Shown here: one piece after another, positions 1 through 11,106 of the stretch
How the letters are laid out: each line of letters begins with the position of its first letter
Numbering within the stretch: the first letter of the stretch is position 1
DNA from: Agriotes lineatus
Taxonomy: Eukaryota; Arthropoda; Insecta; Coleoptera; Elateridae
NCBI GenBank assembly: GCA_940337035.1
Contig: CALNHX010002316.1
Location: 119,884-183,883 of the forward strand
Direction of reading: 5' to 3'
Length of the DNA: 64,000 nucleotides
Translations under genes and position numbers: made by a program
Notes under the pieces: model-generated
What the model saw: the letters and a program-made list of their open reading frames with translations, nothing else
Database searches by the model: none
What the model was told of the DNA's origin: nothing

Positions 1-132
1 CTCTATAACTCGTAGCTGGAGATGTATAGAGCAATGTCTGCCAGCCCCTTTACTACATGTGCATTTGCGTTGCTGGCTCATTACAATACGAAGTAAGCTC
101 GTTGAGCTTATTAGGTTACATGTAGTCTTCTA

Positions 133-527
133 TCGTGTGTTCCAAAAAAAACTCATTCGCAGCATGCCATGATCGAATTGAAGTTTGCCGTAACTTGAGA
201 TATACCCATTAATGCAAATGAACTACCAAGTCAGAGAGAACTAAATTACATCTTGACCTTGAATTATTTTCCTACAAATATACAAAACACTTAACAAAAA
301 CAAATTTTATTGACCGTTGTGATTATTACACTCGTTGTTGTTGTGTACATGACATCTTATTTTCCGTTTTGCTTGATAAAATTAAACTTAATGCAGTGTA
401 AACTATTACCTGTCACAGTGACAGATTTGTTCATAAACAAAATGCAATCTAACATTCACCTACAGACTAGATTTTCTATCTTTCTTTCCAAGGCCTACCC
501 TAAATGAGTTTTTTTTGGAACACACGA
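133..527. mobile_element. Tc1/mariner-type MITE, 395 bp
   Basis: Perfect terminal inverted repeats of about 25 bp begin TCGTGTGTTCC and end GGAACACACGA. The element is flanked on both sides by TA (131-132 and 528-529), the target duplication of Tc1/mariner elements. The interior is A+T-rich with no credible coding sequence; the 65-codon frame inside has no recognisable motif. It is therefore a non-autonomous element. The source transposase is not in the window as far as I can see. Confidence 0.75.
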
Positions 528-547
528 TATATGTTTTATTATATAGT

Positions 548-864
548 GGTAGGTACTAATGATGGGCGATATCATAATTTTTCAATTACACTGCGAATCG
601 TTACTGGGATTTTTTGATATCAGTAATTTTCAAGTGTGACGGCATATTCTTAGACCTGATTTGGTTTCAATCATGTGCATTTTAAACAGCCTTCGATGAG
701 GAAATAGTTAAAACACAACATTGTTTAAACCTGGCACCATCAGAAAGTCGTGCTCACGTCGCAGTTTTTTAGCAACTCTAGTAACGGTCGTTACCAGTGA
801 TTTTTTAATACCAGTAGTTAAATCACAGTTCATGCAATATCACCCATCACTAATAGGTACTACT
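548..864. mobile_element. Imperfect inverted-repeat MITE with GATGGGCGATAT-type ends
   Basis: The left arm (548-575) reads GGTACTAATGATGGGCGATA. The reverse complement of the right arm (833-864) carries the matching ATTAGTGATGGGTGATAT. The arms differ at several positions and by small indels, so the copy is old. No clear target duplication is visible. GATGGGC-type ends recall hAT MITEs, but the superfamily is not established. No coding content is visible. Confidence 0.5.
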
Positions 865-1336
865 CAAATATTCGATTGTATGCTGTATAATTATGCAAGT
901 TAGTAAAAACCAGCGTTCTAATATTGCGATCTGGTTAATCTTACATTTAACGGCTATTATTTTAAAAGTAAATGTTGTTAACTAGCATTTAATTCTTGTG
1001 TAATTTGAAAAAAAATATATAATAAAAACAACTACTGCCGACTAGCTTTATTTTGCCAATTAACTCCAGATGCATTTTGCTGTGGCATAAGGCTACATAC
1101 AAAAATCTAAATCAGCATAGTTGCTCGGTTTGTAATTTTTTACTAAAGGTGATAATCTAATTTTTTAACTCTACTACTATTAACGTAATTGGTCCTAAGG
1201 TATGAAATACGTCAAAAAGAAGCTACTTATATAAAAGATTCCAACTGATTAATCTATTTGTACATGTACATTTATATGTCTTCTTCTTCTACTTTTTTTA
1301 AAGCATAATGCTTGTTTAATTACGATCTTGATTATT
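865..1336. other. A+T-rich spacer, nothing recognised
   Basis: No conserved frame, terminal repeat or RNA motif was seen. It ends at the 3' limit of the reverse transcriptase relic on the minus strand. Confidence 0.5.
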
Positions 1337-2016
1337 CTATCGTCGGCCCATCCTGTTAACATGTTCGTTCCACTGTCTTCGCCTCTGTCTCACCCACCGC
1401 ACTATATCATCCATTTTGCACAGGTCTCGTATGTAGGTGTTTCTTTTTTTGTCTAACAACGTGTAGTCTGCTATTGGTCTCAAAGTTTTCATTTCGTTGG
1501 TTCTCAAGAGTCACTTCGTAGCTGCTGTGTCCGCTCTGGCTTCTCCTGCGTATGTCATCATGGTTCTGATACATGTTTTGTATATTCTCATCTTACATTC
1601 TAATGATATGTTATTGTTTTTCATATGGTGTGTTTCAGGTGTCCGGATATCGCTGCTGCCTTGGTTACTTGTTGTTTGTACTCCCAGGTAGTTGAACGAC
1701 ATCACTTACTCTATTACTGCGTTATGAACAGCTACTTTACATTGCAGAGGCTCTTAGGCTATCGTCATGCACTTGGTTTTGCCTGTTGATATTATCATGT
1801 TGTATTTGTGAGCCTCTTGTTTAAAGGCGTATATAAGTCGTTGAAGATCATCTTCCGCTTCTGCAGTGAGTGCGGCGTCATCAGCGTAGCAAAGAATTTT
1901 TATATGATGGTGTCCTAGTTTGTGTCCATTGCCTTTAATTTTGACTGCATCTACAATTTTATCCATTATCAGGTTAAAGAGCAGGGGGCTAAAGCTATCT
2001 CCTTGTCTGATGCCGG
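1337..2016 (-). pseudogene. Non-LTR retrotransposon reverse transcriptase, C-terminal fragment
   Basis: Read on the minus strand, the fragment starts with the RT motif GIRQGDSFSPLLFN just left of 2016. It continues through LCYADDAAL, the catalytic YADD motif, then a thumb segment with FNYLGVQ, and ends RRRQWNEHVNRMGRR followed by a stop at 1337-1339. This order matches the palm, thumb and C-terminal end of non-LTR reverse transcriptases encoding an endonuclease and RT in one chain. At least one in-frame stop and small shifts break it around 1700-1760 and 1500. The upstream endonuclease and fingers are missing, so it is a 5'-truncated dead copy. The clade is not certain (RTE- or Jockey-like). 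Confidence 0.8.
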
Positions 2017-2329
2017 TAAGTGTTTGTATATTTATATGTAATCACATTATTTTATACCAGAGAATGAGCCTCCTATTTATAATTGCAATGGATTGAAATG
2101 ACCGAACCAAATTAAATTATCAGCTAGTGAACTCCACATTGGCTAGAATGTGGTACATGTTTCACATTTTTGCTTTTGCAGACAATATAGTCTTACACTG
2201 AGGCTCGACCAAGGTCTACAAAGAAACTATTAGCTTGGAACGAAATATTATCTGACATAGGAACGATATAAAAATACTGAATGAAAGCAAGGTAAGGGCT
2301 GTTTGCAAAAACCCCCAGATGAGTTAATA

Positions 2330-2960
2330 TTATGTTTAAATGGCCTAGAAATGGAAGAAGTAGAGAATTACATTTCTACATTCAACAATAAATAATTCGA
2401 GTAAAATAGACAGCACAATAAATGAAAGAATATGTGCATATAAAGCAAGCAGGAAGTATCCAAGTAAACACAATTAGCAGTTCATAGTGCAGTTTGTGTA
2501 CAGTGATTACCTATAGCACTGAATCCTGGTGACCACAAAGAAACATCAACCAAAACTCCAAGCTATAAAGATGAAATGCTTCAGACACATAGAAGAGAAG
2601 AAGAAATGAAGAACTCTAAAGAAGACTAGAAACTACACCCCTATGAGAGAAAATCACGGAAAACCAAACTGCGCTAGATGAGCCATCTAAATTGCATGCA
2701 AGATAATACAATACCAAAAAATGTTTAGAGTACAAGTACGAACGCCATCAGCACAAAAAGAGGTCCAGAAAAAGAGGCCGAAGCAGTCAAAGACATTATA
2801 AAAAAAGGTGAGCAGAATAAAACTGAGCTCTCAAGGAGGCCAAACATAGGAAGGGATGAAGAGTATTTTACAAAACAAAGCAGTAACAACAACTACCTGA
2901 CATCTACAAGTATAAGAGGGACCAGACAAAGAAGAAGAAGGAACGAGCCAGCAAATTTTT
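2330..2960 (+). pseudogene. Very degraded reverse transcriptase C-terminal fragment
   Basis: Short pieces resemble the C-terminal part of non-LTR ORF2 proteins. One stretch near 2380-2450 gives SKIDSTINERICAYKAS after small frame changes, and one near 2530-2610 gives TTKKHQPKLQAIKMKCFRHI. The latter recalls the usual ESW..T.K...L.A.EMK.LR segment. Frames shift repeatedly and stops are common. The call rests on pattern resemblance only. Confidence 0.35.
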
Positions 2961-3746
2961 AAAAAGACGCAACCCAATTATACTGAGGCTACTGCGATAT
3001 GGTAATTAGTATTTCAAATATGATCTTAGTATTTGAGCTGTTATGGATCCACTGATGCCTGAATGAAAAATTTACATATGTTTGGTAGTTTCCATAAGAA
3101 GAAAAAACACATGATTTATATCACATAAATGTTATAAAAAACTTCAACAGCTGAAAATATTAGGTCCATTCATTGTCCAAAATGTCTGTTTTGCTTAGAT
3201 GTTAACCTGTGGTATGGTTTTGAATTGCCTATTTTTAAAAAGCAAGCTCTGCATCAATCATCTTGTATAGGAGGAAATATGAGAAAAATATCAATCTTGT
3301 CACAGAATAAAACATGCAGATACAATATGTTTTTTTTGACAACCATCAAAATACTAGCGTGCAAACAATTTAGGTGCACTAGGGCACGAAACAATATATT
3401 CTTGTATGCGGCAGTAAAAAAATATTGTGGGCAAAATGAGTCTTCTTTGGCGATTCGAATTACTTTTTTGCCTCCACCTGACGGTCTCGGCTAAAAGTGT
3501 CATTCTCATATGCAGCAAAAACACTGATTTCACGCACTTAATACAAAAATAACTTTTGTCATGCAGTGAAGCTAAAATTGGAGATAGAAAATGTAATTCT
3601 ACATGTCCCTATCAATTATTAAGTGTACAATCAATCTGATTAAAATGTTTACTCTATAAGTCGATTCAGAATTTTTTCAAGTTTTAACCTGGTTATAAAA
3701 CTATTACTATGTTGCTTGATTATTTTATAGAAATTCTTTAATCATA
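2961..3746. other. A+T-rich spacer, nothing recognised
   Basis: The 89-codon plus-strand frame at 3225-3494 has no motif, no codon bias and several homopolymer runs; I do not regard it as a gene. No repeats were recognised. Confidence 0.4.
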
Positions 3747-3895
3747 TACACTGGTGCAAAAAAGTTAGGGATCTAAAAAACCCTTGCAAAAAGAAATTGT
3801 TTTACAACTTCTAATGAGCGTACTTTATTCATTTATAGAATTAAGTTCAATATATTATCAGCGTACATACATCAAACAAGTAGAGACACTCATAC
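3747..3895 (+). repeat. Fragment of a dispersed repeat shared with 8988-9144 (inverted)
   Basis: The segment near 3858-3892 (CAGCGTACATACATCAAACA and onward through AGTAGAGACACTCAT) reappears on the opposite strand at 8990-9025 with one mismatch. Both copies begin with CACTG at the same distance, about 110 bp away, so they look like ends of one DNA-transposon family. The rest of the segment has diverged. Confidence 0.5.
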
Positions 3896-4017
3896 CAAAT
3901 GTTGAAACCCGTCTAGAGTGCCTGGGACAGTGCCTTGGGGGTATTTCTAAGCTTGACTATCAAATGGCAGCACAAAGTTCTACCACTAAGGGCCGGTTGC
4001 AAAAAGCAATGTTAAGT

Positions 4018-5043
4018 ACCGGTGCTTTTTACAATATATGTAAATGATTTACTACAGCTAGAAATTGAAGGTAAAATTCTCTCTTATGCTGATGATACGG
4101 CTATCATCTACAAAGACCACAACTGGACCGACCTCAAGCGAAAAGCAGAGAAAGATATGGAGAAAATAAAACAGTGGTTCAATAGAAAACAATTAACAGT
4201 AAACTTTAAAAAAAACTAAATATATACCATTTACAAATTATAAAGTTACATTACCACCCTACAAGCAGTTAACTTTATCAGATCTTGAAGATGTTACAGT
4301 TCATATTCAACAAACAGACAGTATAAAATATCTGGGTATAAATATAGATTGTCACCTAAGATGGAATGTACATATTAACAACTTAATTAAAAAACTAAGA
4401 AGCATGCTGTATAGGTTTAAAAAACTAAAACCAATATTAATGCAAAAACATATCAGAACGGTATACTATGCACTGGTGGACTCTCTGCTGCAATATGGTA
4501 TCATAGCATGGGGTTCTGCACCTAATACTTCTATTAAACCACTAGAGGTCATACAAAAAAGATTTTTGAAAATAATGTACAACAAAGAATATACATATCC
4601 ATCTGAACTACTTTATACAGAAACAAATATGTTGGATATCAGACTTCTCTTTGCAAAAACGATTATAATACACCAGTATAGAAATAAACATAAACTAGAG
4701 AACACTAACCATATATACCACACGAGAAATAAAACAAAAAACTATTTCAAAATTAACAGAATGAAGAAAAAAGTGGGACAAAGATCAATAGAATTTCTGG
4801 GTCCTAAATTACTTAATGCATTACCAAGACAATTAGTACAAATCACCAAACTTTCAGTATTTAAATGTAAATTAAAAAACTGGTTACTTCAAGGAAATCG
4901 CAGTGTTATATTAATAATTATAAACAATGTTACATCTTGTTCACACATCTTTATGTAAGTTCTGGATCTGATCTTGCAATATAATGTGCAATTGAATTAT
5001 TACAAAGTAGTTGATAATAAATACATGTAAATATATATCTATA

Positions 5044-5085
<42 letters not shown>

Positions 5086-5361
5086 TAGAATCATAAATAA
5101 ATTACAGACTGACTAGTACCTAAGAATAATTTAAATATTATAAATATCATTTAGTTAGTTAATAGGCAGAATGTATTTAGATTTAGGTACAATACTTTCC
5201 CACACAAGCAATTTGCTTCAGGGAACAGAATTTTTCATGTTTATTGAAATCAATGTTTTATCAATCGTATGGACCATTACGCTACTATTACAACTCATAT
5301 AATTAATGTCATATATGTATGTATAATAACGATGTTCAATAAACCATTATTATTATTATTA
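4018..5361 (+). mobile_element. 5'-truncated Jockey/CR1-like non-LTR retrotransposon
   Basis: The element is inserted in a MITE between duplicated TTAAGT target sites (4012-4017 and 5362-5367) and ends in a TTA-repeat tail, as expected for target-primed reverse transcription. It encodes only the C-terminal half of a reverse transcriptase: LFTIYVNDLL and LSYADDTAI (YADD) at 4022-4219, then, after a frameshift in an A-run near 4215, the thumb and C-terminal region to a stop at 4956-4958. An AT dinucleotide run (about 5030-5080) lies in the 3' untranslated part. It is dead on arrival, lacking the endonuclease and the N-terminal RT. Confidence 0.85.
4404..4958 (+). pseudogene. RT thumb and C-terminal domain of the 4018-5361 element
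   Basis: The open frame of 184 codons includes YYALVDSLLQYGIIAWG, the familiar segment after the RT core in Jockey/CR1 proteins, and VIQKRFLKIMYNK. It is continuous with the YADD fragment at 4022-4219 once the single frameshift is allowed. The C-terminal end is intact. Confidence 0.8.
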
Positions 5362-5507
5362 TTAAGTCTGGTGTTAGCTAACGTCGCGTCAAAGTGAACA
5401 AAATCGCATCAAATTTTGTTTACTAATGTATTAGTTACCATAAGCATTTGAGATTTGACGTCGCGTTAGCTAACACCAGACTTAACATTGCTTTCTGCAA
5501 CCGGCCC

Positions 5508-6124
5508 ACTCAGATCCAGATACTGGCTCTGCTACCAATCATGATGTGATCATAGATTATATAAGTACAAGATACAGCGTGCCGTTGCTATAGTTGAACA
5601 AGACGTACCATCTATTTCTGTCACTCTCAGTGCGTGAATTACGTATAGCGCTATCCTTTAGAGAGGTACTTGGACTCGTCATTGAGAGAAATTCTGATAA
5701 AATACATTTAACTCGTGTTACATGGTGCCAGAAATAGTCTTTTTGGTCTCAAGGTGCTACAAAATGTAGAAAAGAAGTTATCGTATAAATAAACACAAAT
5801 TAGAAAATATAACCTCAACAGTCAACACCTTATAACCTCACTCGATAAGGGAGTTTGCAGGATATTAATTTGCTAGAGTTTTACGGTTGATAATAATAGC
5901 AATCAAAACCATGTAAACAACAGTTTGACTGATAGGTCTGCTAACAAGTTAAATGTTCAAGTAGCATCATTTTTCATGATAACTTTTTTAGGTCACCATT
6001 CTAATCGTTTTAACTTGTCAGAGGCTGGCTGAAAGGAAATTAATGATCCTGATAAAAGAAGTTTGTGAACACTACTTTGCTCTGAAACTAAGTTTGTCCT
6101 TTACAAGATGCACCATTTTGAAGA
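5508..6124. other. Spacer; may include decayed 5' part of the next retrotransposon fragment
   Basis: No readable motif was found. The stretch just before 6125 may be the eroded upstream part of the following CR1-like fragment, but no YADD box could be read. Confidence 0.35.
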
Positions 6125-6973
6125 ATGATAGAAAATGATCTTTTGCGACTCCAAGAATGGTGTTCGAAATGGCTGTTAGAGCTCAACGAACAAAAATGCA
6201 GCGTGTTGCACATGGGATACCACAACCCTAGCTACACGTATTTTCTGAACAATGTGCTTCTAAAAGCAGTTTATCAACAGAAACATCTTGGGGTCACCGT
6301 ATCGTCGGATTTTAAATGGGAGTAGCACCTACCTAGTTTCGTACCTAGTTTTGATTGCTTTTAAAGACATGTCTCTTCAACTTTTAGCGAAAATTTATAG
6401 AACCTATATTCGGCCAATTTTGGAGTATGCGTTTGGAAGCCTTCCCTTGTTAAAGACATTCATGCTCTTGCACTCACCCAGAGACGTATCACCAAGTTAT
6501 CGCCTACTATTTGAAAACTGCCATATGAACAGAGGCTGCAGGCATAGGGACTATCATCAATATCTGAAAGACATTAAGAAGTAACCTAATAGAGACATAA
6601 AATCCTCCACGAGTTCAAGCTAGTGCGCGAAAGATTTAATAAAATGTGTCGACAGTTCTGTTTATCCAACAAAATTTTTGGAAATTGGAACACTCTTTCC
6701 GAGTCAGTTGTCTGTGCGCCTTCAATAAACGCCTTGGACAAATTGAGTGGTTAATTTAAGTTAAGTTAATAGATGTAGTTGCATAATTTCATTCTGTAAA
6801 ATTTTCAAGTTTGCAAGTGTTGCAAGTAGAATTCTTTATCTTGTTATTTACTACATTATTATGTGCCTTCAATTTTAATTTTTAGTTAAGTTTAAATATC
6901 TTATTAGCTCTAGTTTTCGATTGATATGTTTTATCGACTCAGCTGTCTAACATTATAAATAAATAAATAAAAA
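6125..6973 (+). pseudogene. CR1-like non-LTR retrotransposon 3' fragment
   Basis: The frame at 6125-6325 gives LQEWCSKWLLELNEQKC and LGVTVSSDFKW, the segment directly after the RT catalytic box in CR1-type elements. After a shift, IYRTYIRPILEYA follows, then more shifts, and near 6630-6750 FGNWNTLSESVV and APSINALDKL, matching the usual C-terminal end. A TAAA-type tail at about 6957-6973 marks the 3' end. Several frameshifts and a missing upstream half make it a pseudogene. Confidence 0.75.
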
Positions 6974-7024
6974 GGAAGCAGAACTTTGATACATGCAACA
7001 ATGGGGAAAATGCAGAAGCCGAGG

Positions 7025-7165
7025 CTAATATCCCTGCTATTGTTAATATTAATAATTATTTAATGTTGTTTCTCTACTAACCATAACCAAAATTATGAGG
7101 AAAAGAGTTAGCAGTGTAATTGGCCTCGGATTCTGCATTTTAGCCCAAAACTGTTGGTTATTACA
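7025..7165 (+). repeat. Diverged dispersed repeat, copy 1 (direct copy at 8325-8445)
   Basis: It shares the order GTTAATATTAATWATTATT, then a CTACTAACCATA-like block, then CGGATTCTGCATTTTAG with the copy about 1.3 kb downstream in the same orientation. Near 7355 and 8470 both copies are followed by a CTAATGGCAT-like motif, but there the orientation differs. No gene content is visible. Confidence 0.45.
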
Positions 7166-8324
7166 TAAATAGCCGTGTTTATTTGATTGTGCATTACGAA
7201 AAAGGTCCATTTTCATAAAAAAATTAGTAAACATCTGGTATTTTTCATTTTTATGTGCCTTGCAAGGATTTGTTTGATGATTATGTTACTCGAGCCACCC
7301 GTGATTTGGTCTAAGCCAAAATTTAAAATGGTAATTTTTTTAATGTTTTTATCCCTAATGGCATTAGGAATGATTATCAATGATGCACATACCTGTAGTC
7401 TCAAAAAATACCCCTGAGACTGGTAGTAGCACTGGTTTTTGGCTATTAACTACGAAAGGGTGCATCGGAGAAGAAAATTGAATAGGGATGAAAATATTGG
7501 AAATACAAGTTTCAGTACGGTCTGCCATGTGTAATCTGCAGCAAGAGTGCGAAATACGTTTGAGCGTACAGCACGAAATGTGCTCGCCCGTTTAGTTTCT
7601 GGTCAATATCGCAAAAACAGGAGTTTTCGATAAAAATGGATAGAAGTAAATTTGTAGAGCACAACATTTTTTTGTAAGAATGATAGAGTAAATTTTTGCT
7701 GCACCAATTTTGAAAGTGGTACTTAAATTTTTTGGAAAAATACAGTTAAATTTACTGGTATCTCTTTTCCACACCACCCATGATGCAGAGATTTTGGAGC
7801 ATTTTTTTTTATAGTGGTGCCCCTGTAGGCATGAATCCACTTATTTGTTATAAAAAATATCACTCGGAATCAAAATTAACTTTGCTATTTGAAATTATAG
7901 TTAATGTTACTATCATTTAGAAATTTTTCCATTTGTACGTTTAAATATGTTAAAGAATATGAGAATACATCTTCTGCTTCTAATAATGTGCAGTCCTCAA
8001 TATCATTCTTTTCATCACTAAGAACTTTGAGATCAATCACATCTCTTCCTGCACCCCATTTTACAAGAACGCGCAACAACATTTATATGGCTTGCTAGAG
8101 CTTGCACCTCAGTTGCCTGGTAACGAACAGTTAGTATTTTTTTCCAACCCCCACACATTTGCATGAACTGCTGTTATTTCCCACATTCGAATTTGATGAA
8201 ACTATGATGATAGTGTTGACGAGCAGCTGAAGAAGCAAAAGGAAACATTAACCTCAACTTTACAGGTCATAATTCATTCAGAAGTTAGGTGCCTTGAAAA
8301 ACTGTAGGGAATCAATCCTTTTTG
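7166..8324. other. Spacer between two copies of a dispersed repeat
   Basis: Several short frames occur on both strands (for example 7187-7417 and 7904-8098) but none carries a recognisable motif. Nothing firm was found. Confidence 0.35.
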
Positions 8325-8445
8325 AAGCTTGTTAATATTAATTATTATTAACCATGTTTTTCTAGTAACCATACCTAAATTTACAAGGGAAGCTAATAAA
8401 AAGAGGGGAATGTGCCCCGGATTCTGCATTTTAGTCAGGAAACTT
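8325..8445 (+). repeat. Diverged dispersed repeat, copy 2
   Basis: Direct counterpart of 7025-7165, including CGGATTCTGCATTTTAG near 8418. Divergence is moderate with small indels. Confidence 0.45.
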
Positions 8446-8987
8446 TTTTTGATATTAATTCCTTTTCTAATGCCATCAGGGATATGAATATCAATAAAAA
8501 AACTTCAAGAAATTGTCCTTTGGAAAACTGAAACAATTTTTTAAAGACGGTTTTAATTGAACAAACTATCTACTTAACACACCGGTGAAAAGATAGGTCC
8601 TTCGCTTGACGAATTACAAGAAATAGAACAAATTATGCACGTTCTCATTGCTAAAGTTCAATTTTCGAAGAATAAACTGTGAAATTGAATGACACTTCTG
8701 ACGTTTTCATTTAAAAACTTCAAAATTAAGCGTACGAAACATTGTATGAAATACGTCTAAAGGGAGAGAGAAATAAATTGATACAGGTTAGAATGAAATG
8801 GAGAAAGGTACCGAACTCCGTGATATGTTATTTTAAGATTCGACGTACGATTACATGTAGTGAACGTATCCTGTACTAATATATCCATGGATGTGATCAA
8901 GTAGTGGCGCCATCTGCTAGTAATATCGGAAAGTACCCCCAGGACCCGTTCAAGGTCATCCAAATCGGAATTTTTACATCAAAGGAA

Positions 8988-9144
8988 CCGATGATGAGTG
9001 TCTCTACTTGTTTGATTTATGTACGCTGGTATTATGCCAACTACACATATTAAAAGAAACACCATGGAGACTATATTTCATAATTACTTCAGAAATATAT
9101 TTTAAACACATAAGTTTTGGGATATCTCTATTTTCCGTCAGTGA
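8988..9144 (-). repeat. Inverted partner of the 3747-3895 repeat
   Basis: On the minus strand it begins CACTGACGG and contains the 35-bp block shared with 3858-3892. The two terminal CACTG motifs suggest the outer edge of a DNA transposon. No second terminus was found close by. Confidence 0.45.
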
Positions 9145-9676
9145 ATATAATACCATAAGAACTACTCAGGTAGTCAATTAAATTAAAGATTACCTGAAAA
9201 CATGTTGCATAGAAAAATATCAAGAGCGCAAATACTGACGCAACATGGAGGTGCTTGCGTGAGGGACTAAATGAATAGTATTTGGAATGGTATTTGAAAA
9301 ATGAATGCATAAAATTAATCATGTTAACTGCTGACACTGTCAAATGTACTTATTAACGTCAAACATAAGCTGAATAAACACCAACTTGGTATTTTACAGT
9401 GTTTATTCAGTGTAAAACGATTATTATTGGTTGAAATTCAAATTTTCATGGTTTGTGATTGGTTGTACGTATTACTTATTAATCATAGTAATATTTAAAG
9501 ACTCGTAACAACTCGATTTAAAATAGGTTGCTTTACTATTTCAAGTATACTCCATTCAGGAAGCTCCCGTGACGTAAAAGTCACTATCAGCTGGTTAATA
9601 TGAAAATCGCTAGTAAGATGTTCTTGCATTTTATGTTGGCGCCATTTTCAATTTAAATTTCAAGTTTTTGTTTTTT
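9145..9676. other. Spacer with a short hairpin at 9371-9418
   Basis: CTGAATAAACAC and GTGTTTATTCAG form a 12-bp stem around a loop of about 17 nt. The rest is A+T-rich and unassigned. Confidence 0.35.
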
Positions 9677-9689
9677 ACTTTGACATTTG

Positions 9690-10004
9690 TTTGTTTGTAA
9701 TGGACAAAGTCAAGGCATGCGAAGTACCAGGTACCTTAGATACCAACTGCTATGGTCATATGGTCAAAGTCCTACTTAGAATTTTGCCGCGACTAAGGAG
9801 TTTCAACCCTAGCAATGTATCTTTTACATGCATCATAGTAACATGAGACCCACGGCTTCACATCACTTCCGAATGCTGGCATTTTGTAGAGGTTTTCATC
9901 CACATTTTTTAATTTTTTAAAAATCTCACCGGGACTGGGGATCGAACTCGCGACCCTTAGATCAGTAGCCAGAACGCTTAACCACTGAGCTACGGAGCCC
10001 GGCT
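9690..10004 (-). mobile_element. tRNA-derived SINE, 315 bp, with 13-bp target duplication
   Basis: On the minus strand the element begins with a tRNA-like head. The A box TAGCTCAGTGGTTAAG lies just inside 10000 and the B box GAGTTCGATCC near 9940-9950, both close to the RNA polymerase III consensus. The anticodon stem does not pair well, so this is not a functional tRNA. About 235 bp of unrelated body follow. ACTTTGACATTTG occurs at 9677-9689 and again at 10005-10017, a perfect 13-bp target duplication that fixes both ends and indicates insertion by a LINE machinery. Confidence 0.88.
9929..10000 (-). other. Internal Pol III promoter (tRNA-like head of the SINE)
   Basis: A box and B box are spaced as in a tRNA gene. 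The acceptor ends do not base-pair in tRNA fashion, which separates it from a true tRNA gene. Confidence 0.75.
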
Positions 10005-10239
10005 ACTTTGACATTTGAATTATTGAAGTACATTTTAATTAATTATCTTCTTATAATTCCAAAAAATTTAAATATACCTAACTTACTAAAGTTATTAATA
10101 AATTATGTTATTACTTTGTTTCACTAAAACTAGGATTCATATTTAAGTTTAGCAAAATAATAAATAATTTGTCATAACCTTACTTACAAGTTTGACGCTA
10201 GCCTACTGACCGTTAAGTACAATCAGCTGAAATAGTAGG

Positions 10240-10897
10240 TTACTTAGGCTTTGGTCAGAGTGGCTCCGTACTCGACAGTATTTTCTGCTCTATTGTATAT
10301 GGCCGTACACGGTTGAAAAACAACACCCTACATTACAATATAAGTGGTCACAATAGCGCCGTTGTGGAATGCCATGTACTGTCGAGTTTCACCTACCACC
10401 GTTGTGAATCAAACAAATTTGTGTTTTACGGCCGTGTATGTCCGTCCTATAGATATTTTTGACAGAAGTGTTTTACACCATGTGAAGTCGTTAAATTGTT
10501 ATTACAAAATGGTTGACTGCTTCTCTATATGCACTTTAATTTCAGTGAGAATGTACCAAAATGTTTCAGGCATAATTCTAAAATATTTAAAAAAAATTTA
10601 CAGGTTTAAGCAGGTGAGGGAAAAGTGTGTGAAATTCGCCGTATTGCTCTCATTCTTGGTAGATTTTATTTATTCAAGTATCCTTCACGTCTTCTAGTAA
10701 TAACCATTTCAATAATGGGCTTGCTTCTAATATGTAGTGCATCTCAAGCTTGATATTGAAGTAATCGTCTGTCATAGTAAAGAGTACCGAAAACTGATGC
10801 AGTGTGACCATATTGCTCGCCCGAACGTTAGACTGCCATATACGGCAGTGTTAAAATACTGCCGAGTATGGAGCCACTCTGACCAAAGCCTTAGTAC
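10240..10897. mobile_element. Inverted-repeat DNA element, about 658 bp
   Basis: Arms of about 60 bp read AGGCTTTGGTCAGAGTGGCT at the left (10246 onward) and its complement at the right (10872-10894). They continue through a CCRTACTCGRCAGTATT block. The 117-codon frame inside (10344-10697) has no recognisable domain. The target duplication is unclear. Non-autonomous; superfamily unknown. Confidence 0.65.
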
Positions 10898-11106
10898 TTA
10901 TCAAGTACACTCAAAATTTTGCATTAAACACTGTAAATGTCACGGGAGTTCCCTAAATGGATTGTAGTACGTTTACTTTAGATACACCTGCCACAAATAA
11001 TACTACAAGAACTATTTGCTAAATCTTCCTATTTATGGCAATATTAGCTATTGCTAGTACGTTAAGAAAAATTTATAATTAAGAACAGTAAATAACAATA
11101 ACTTAC

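Larger units (their letters stand above)
3990..5507. mobile_element. 187-bp-class hairpin MITE (GGGCCGGTTGCAG ends) split by a retrotransposon
   Basis: The left end (3990-4017) starts GGGCCGGTTGCA and the right end finishes TGCAACCGGCCC at 5507. With 4018-5361 removed and one copy of TTAAGT collapsed, the two parts rejoin into a near-perfect long hairpin. Its length and sequence match the uninterrupted copy at 14676-14863. The arms contain CTGGTGTTAGCTAAC. There is no coding capacity. Confidence 0.85.

Noticed and set aside
9929..10000. A genuine tRNA gene
   Set aside because: A and B boxes are good, but the acceptor and anticodon stems do not pair and a long body with a target duplication follows; it is a SINE head.
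10344..10697. 117-codon frame as a host gene
   Set aside because: It lies wholly inside an inverted-repeat element and has no recognisable domain.
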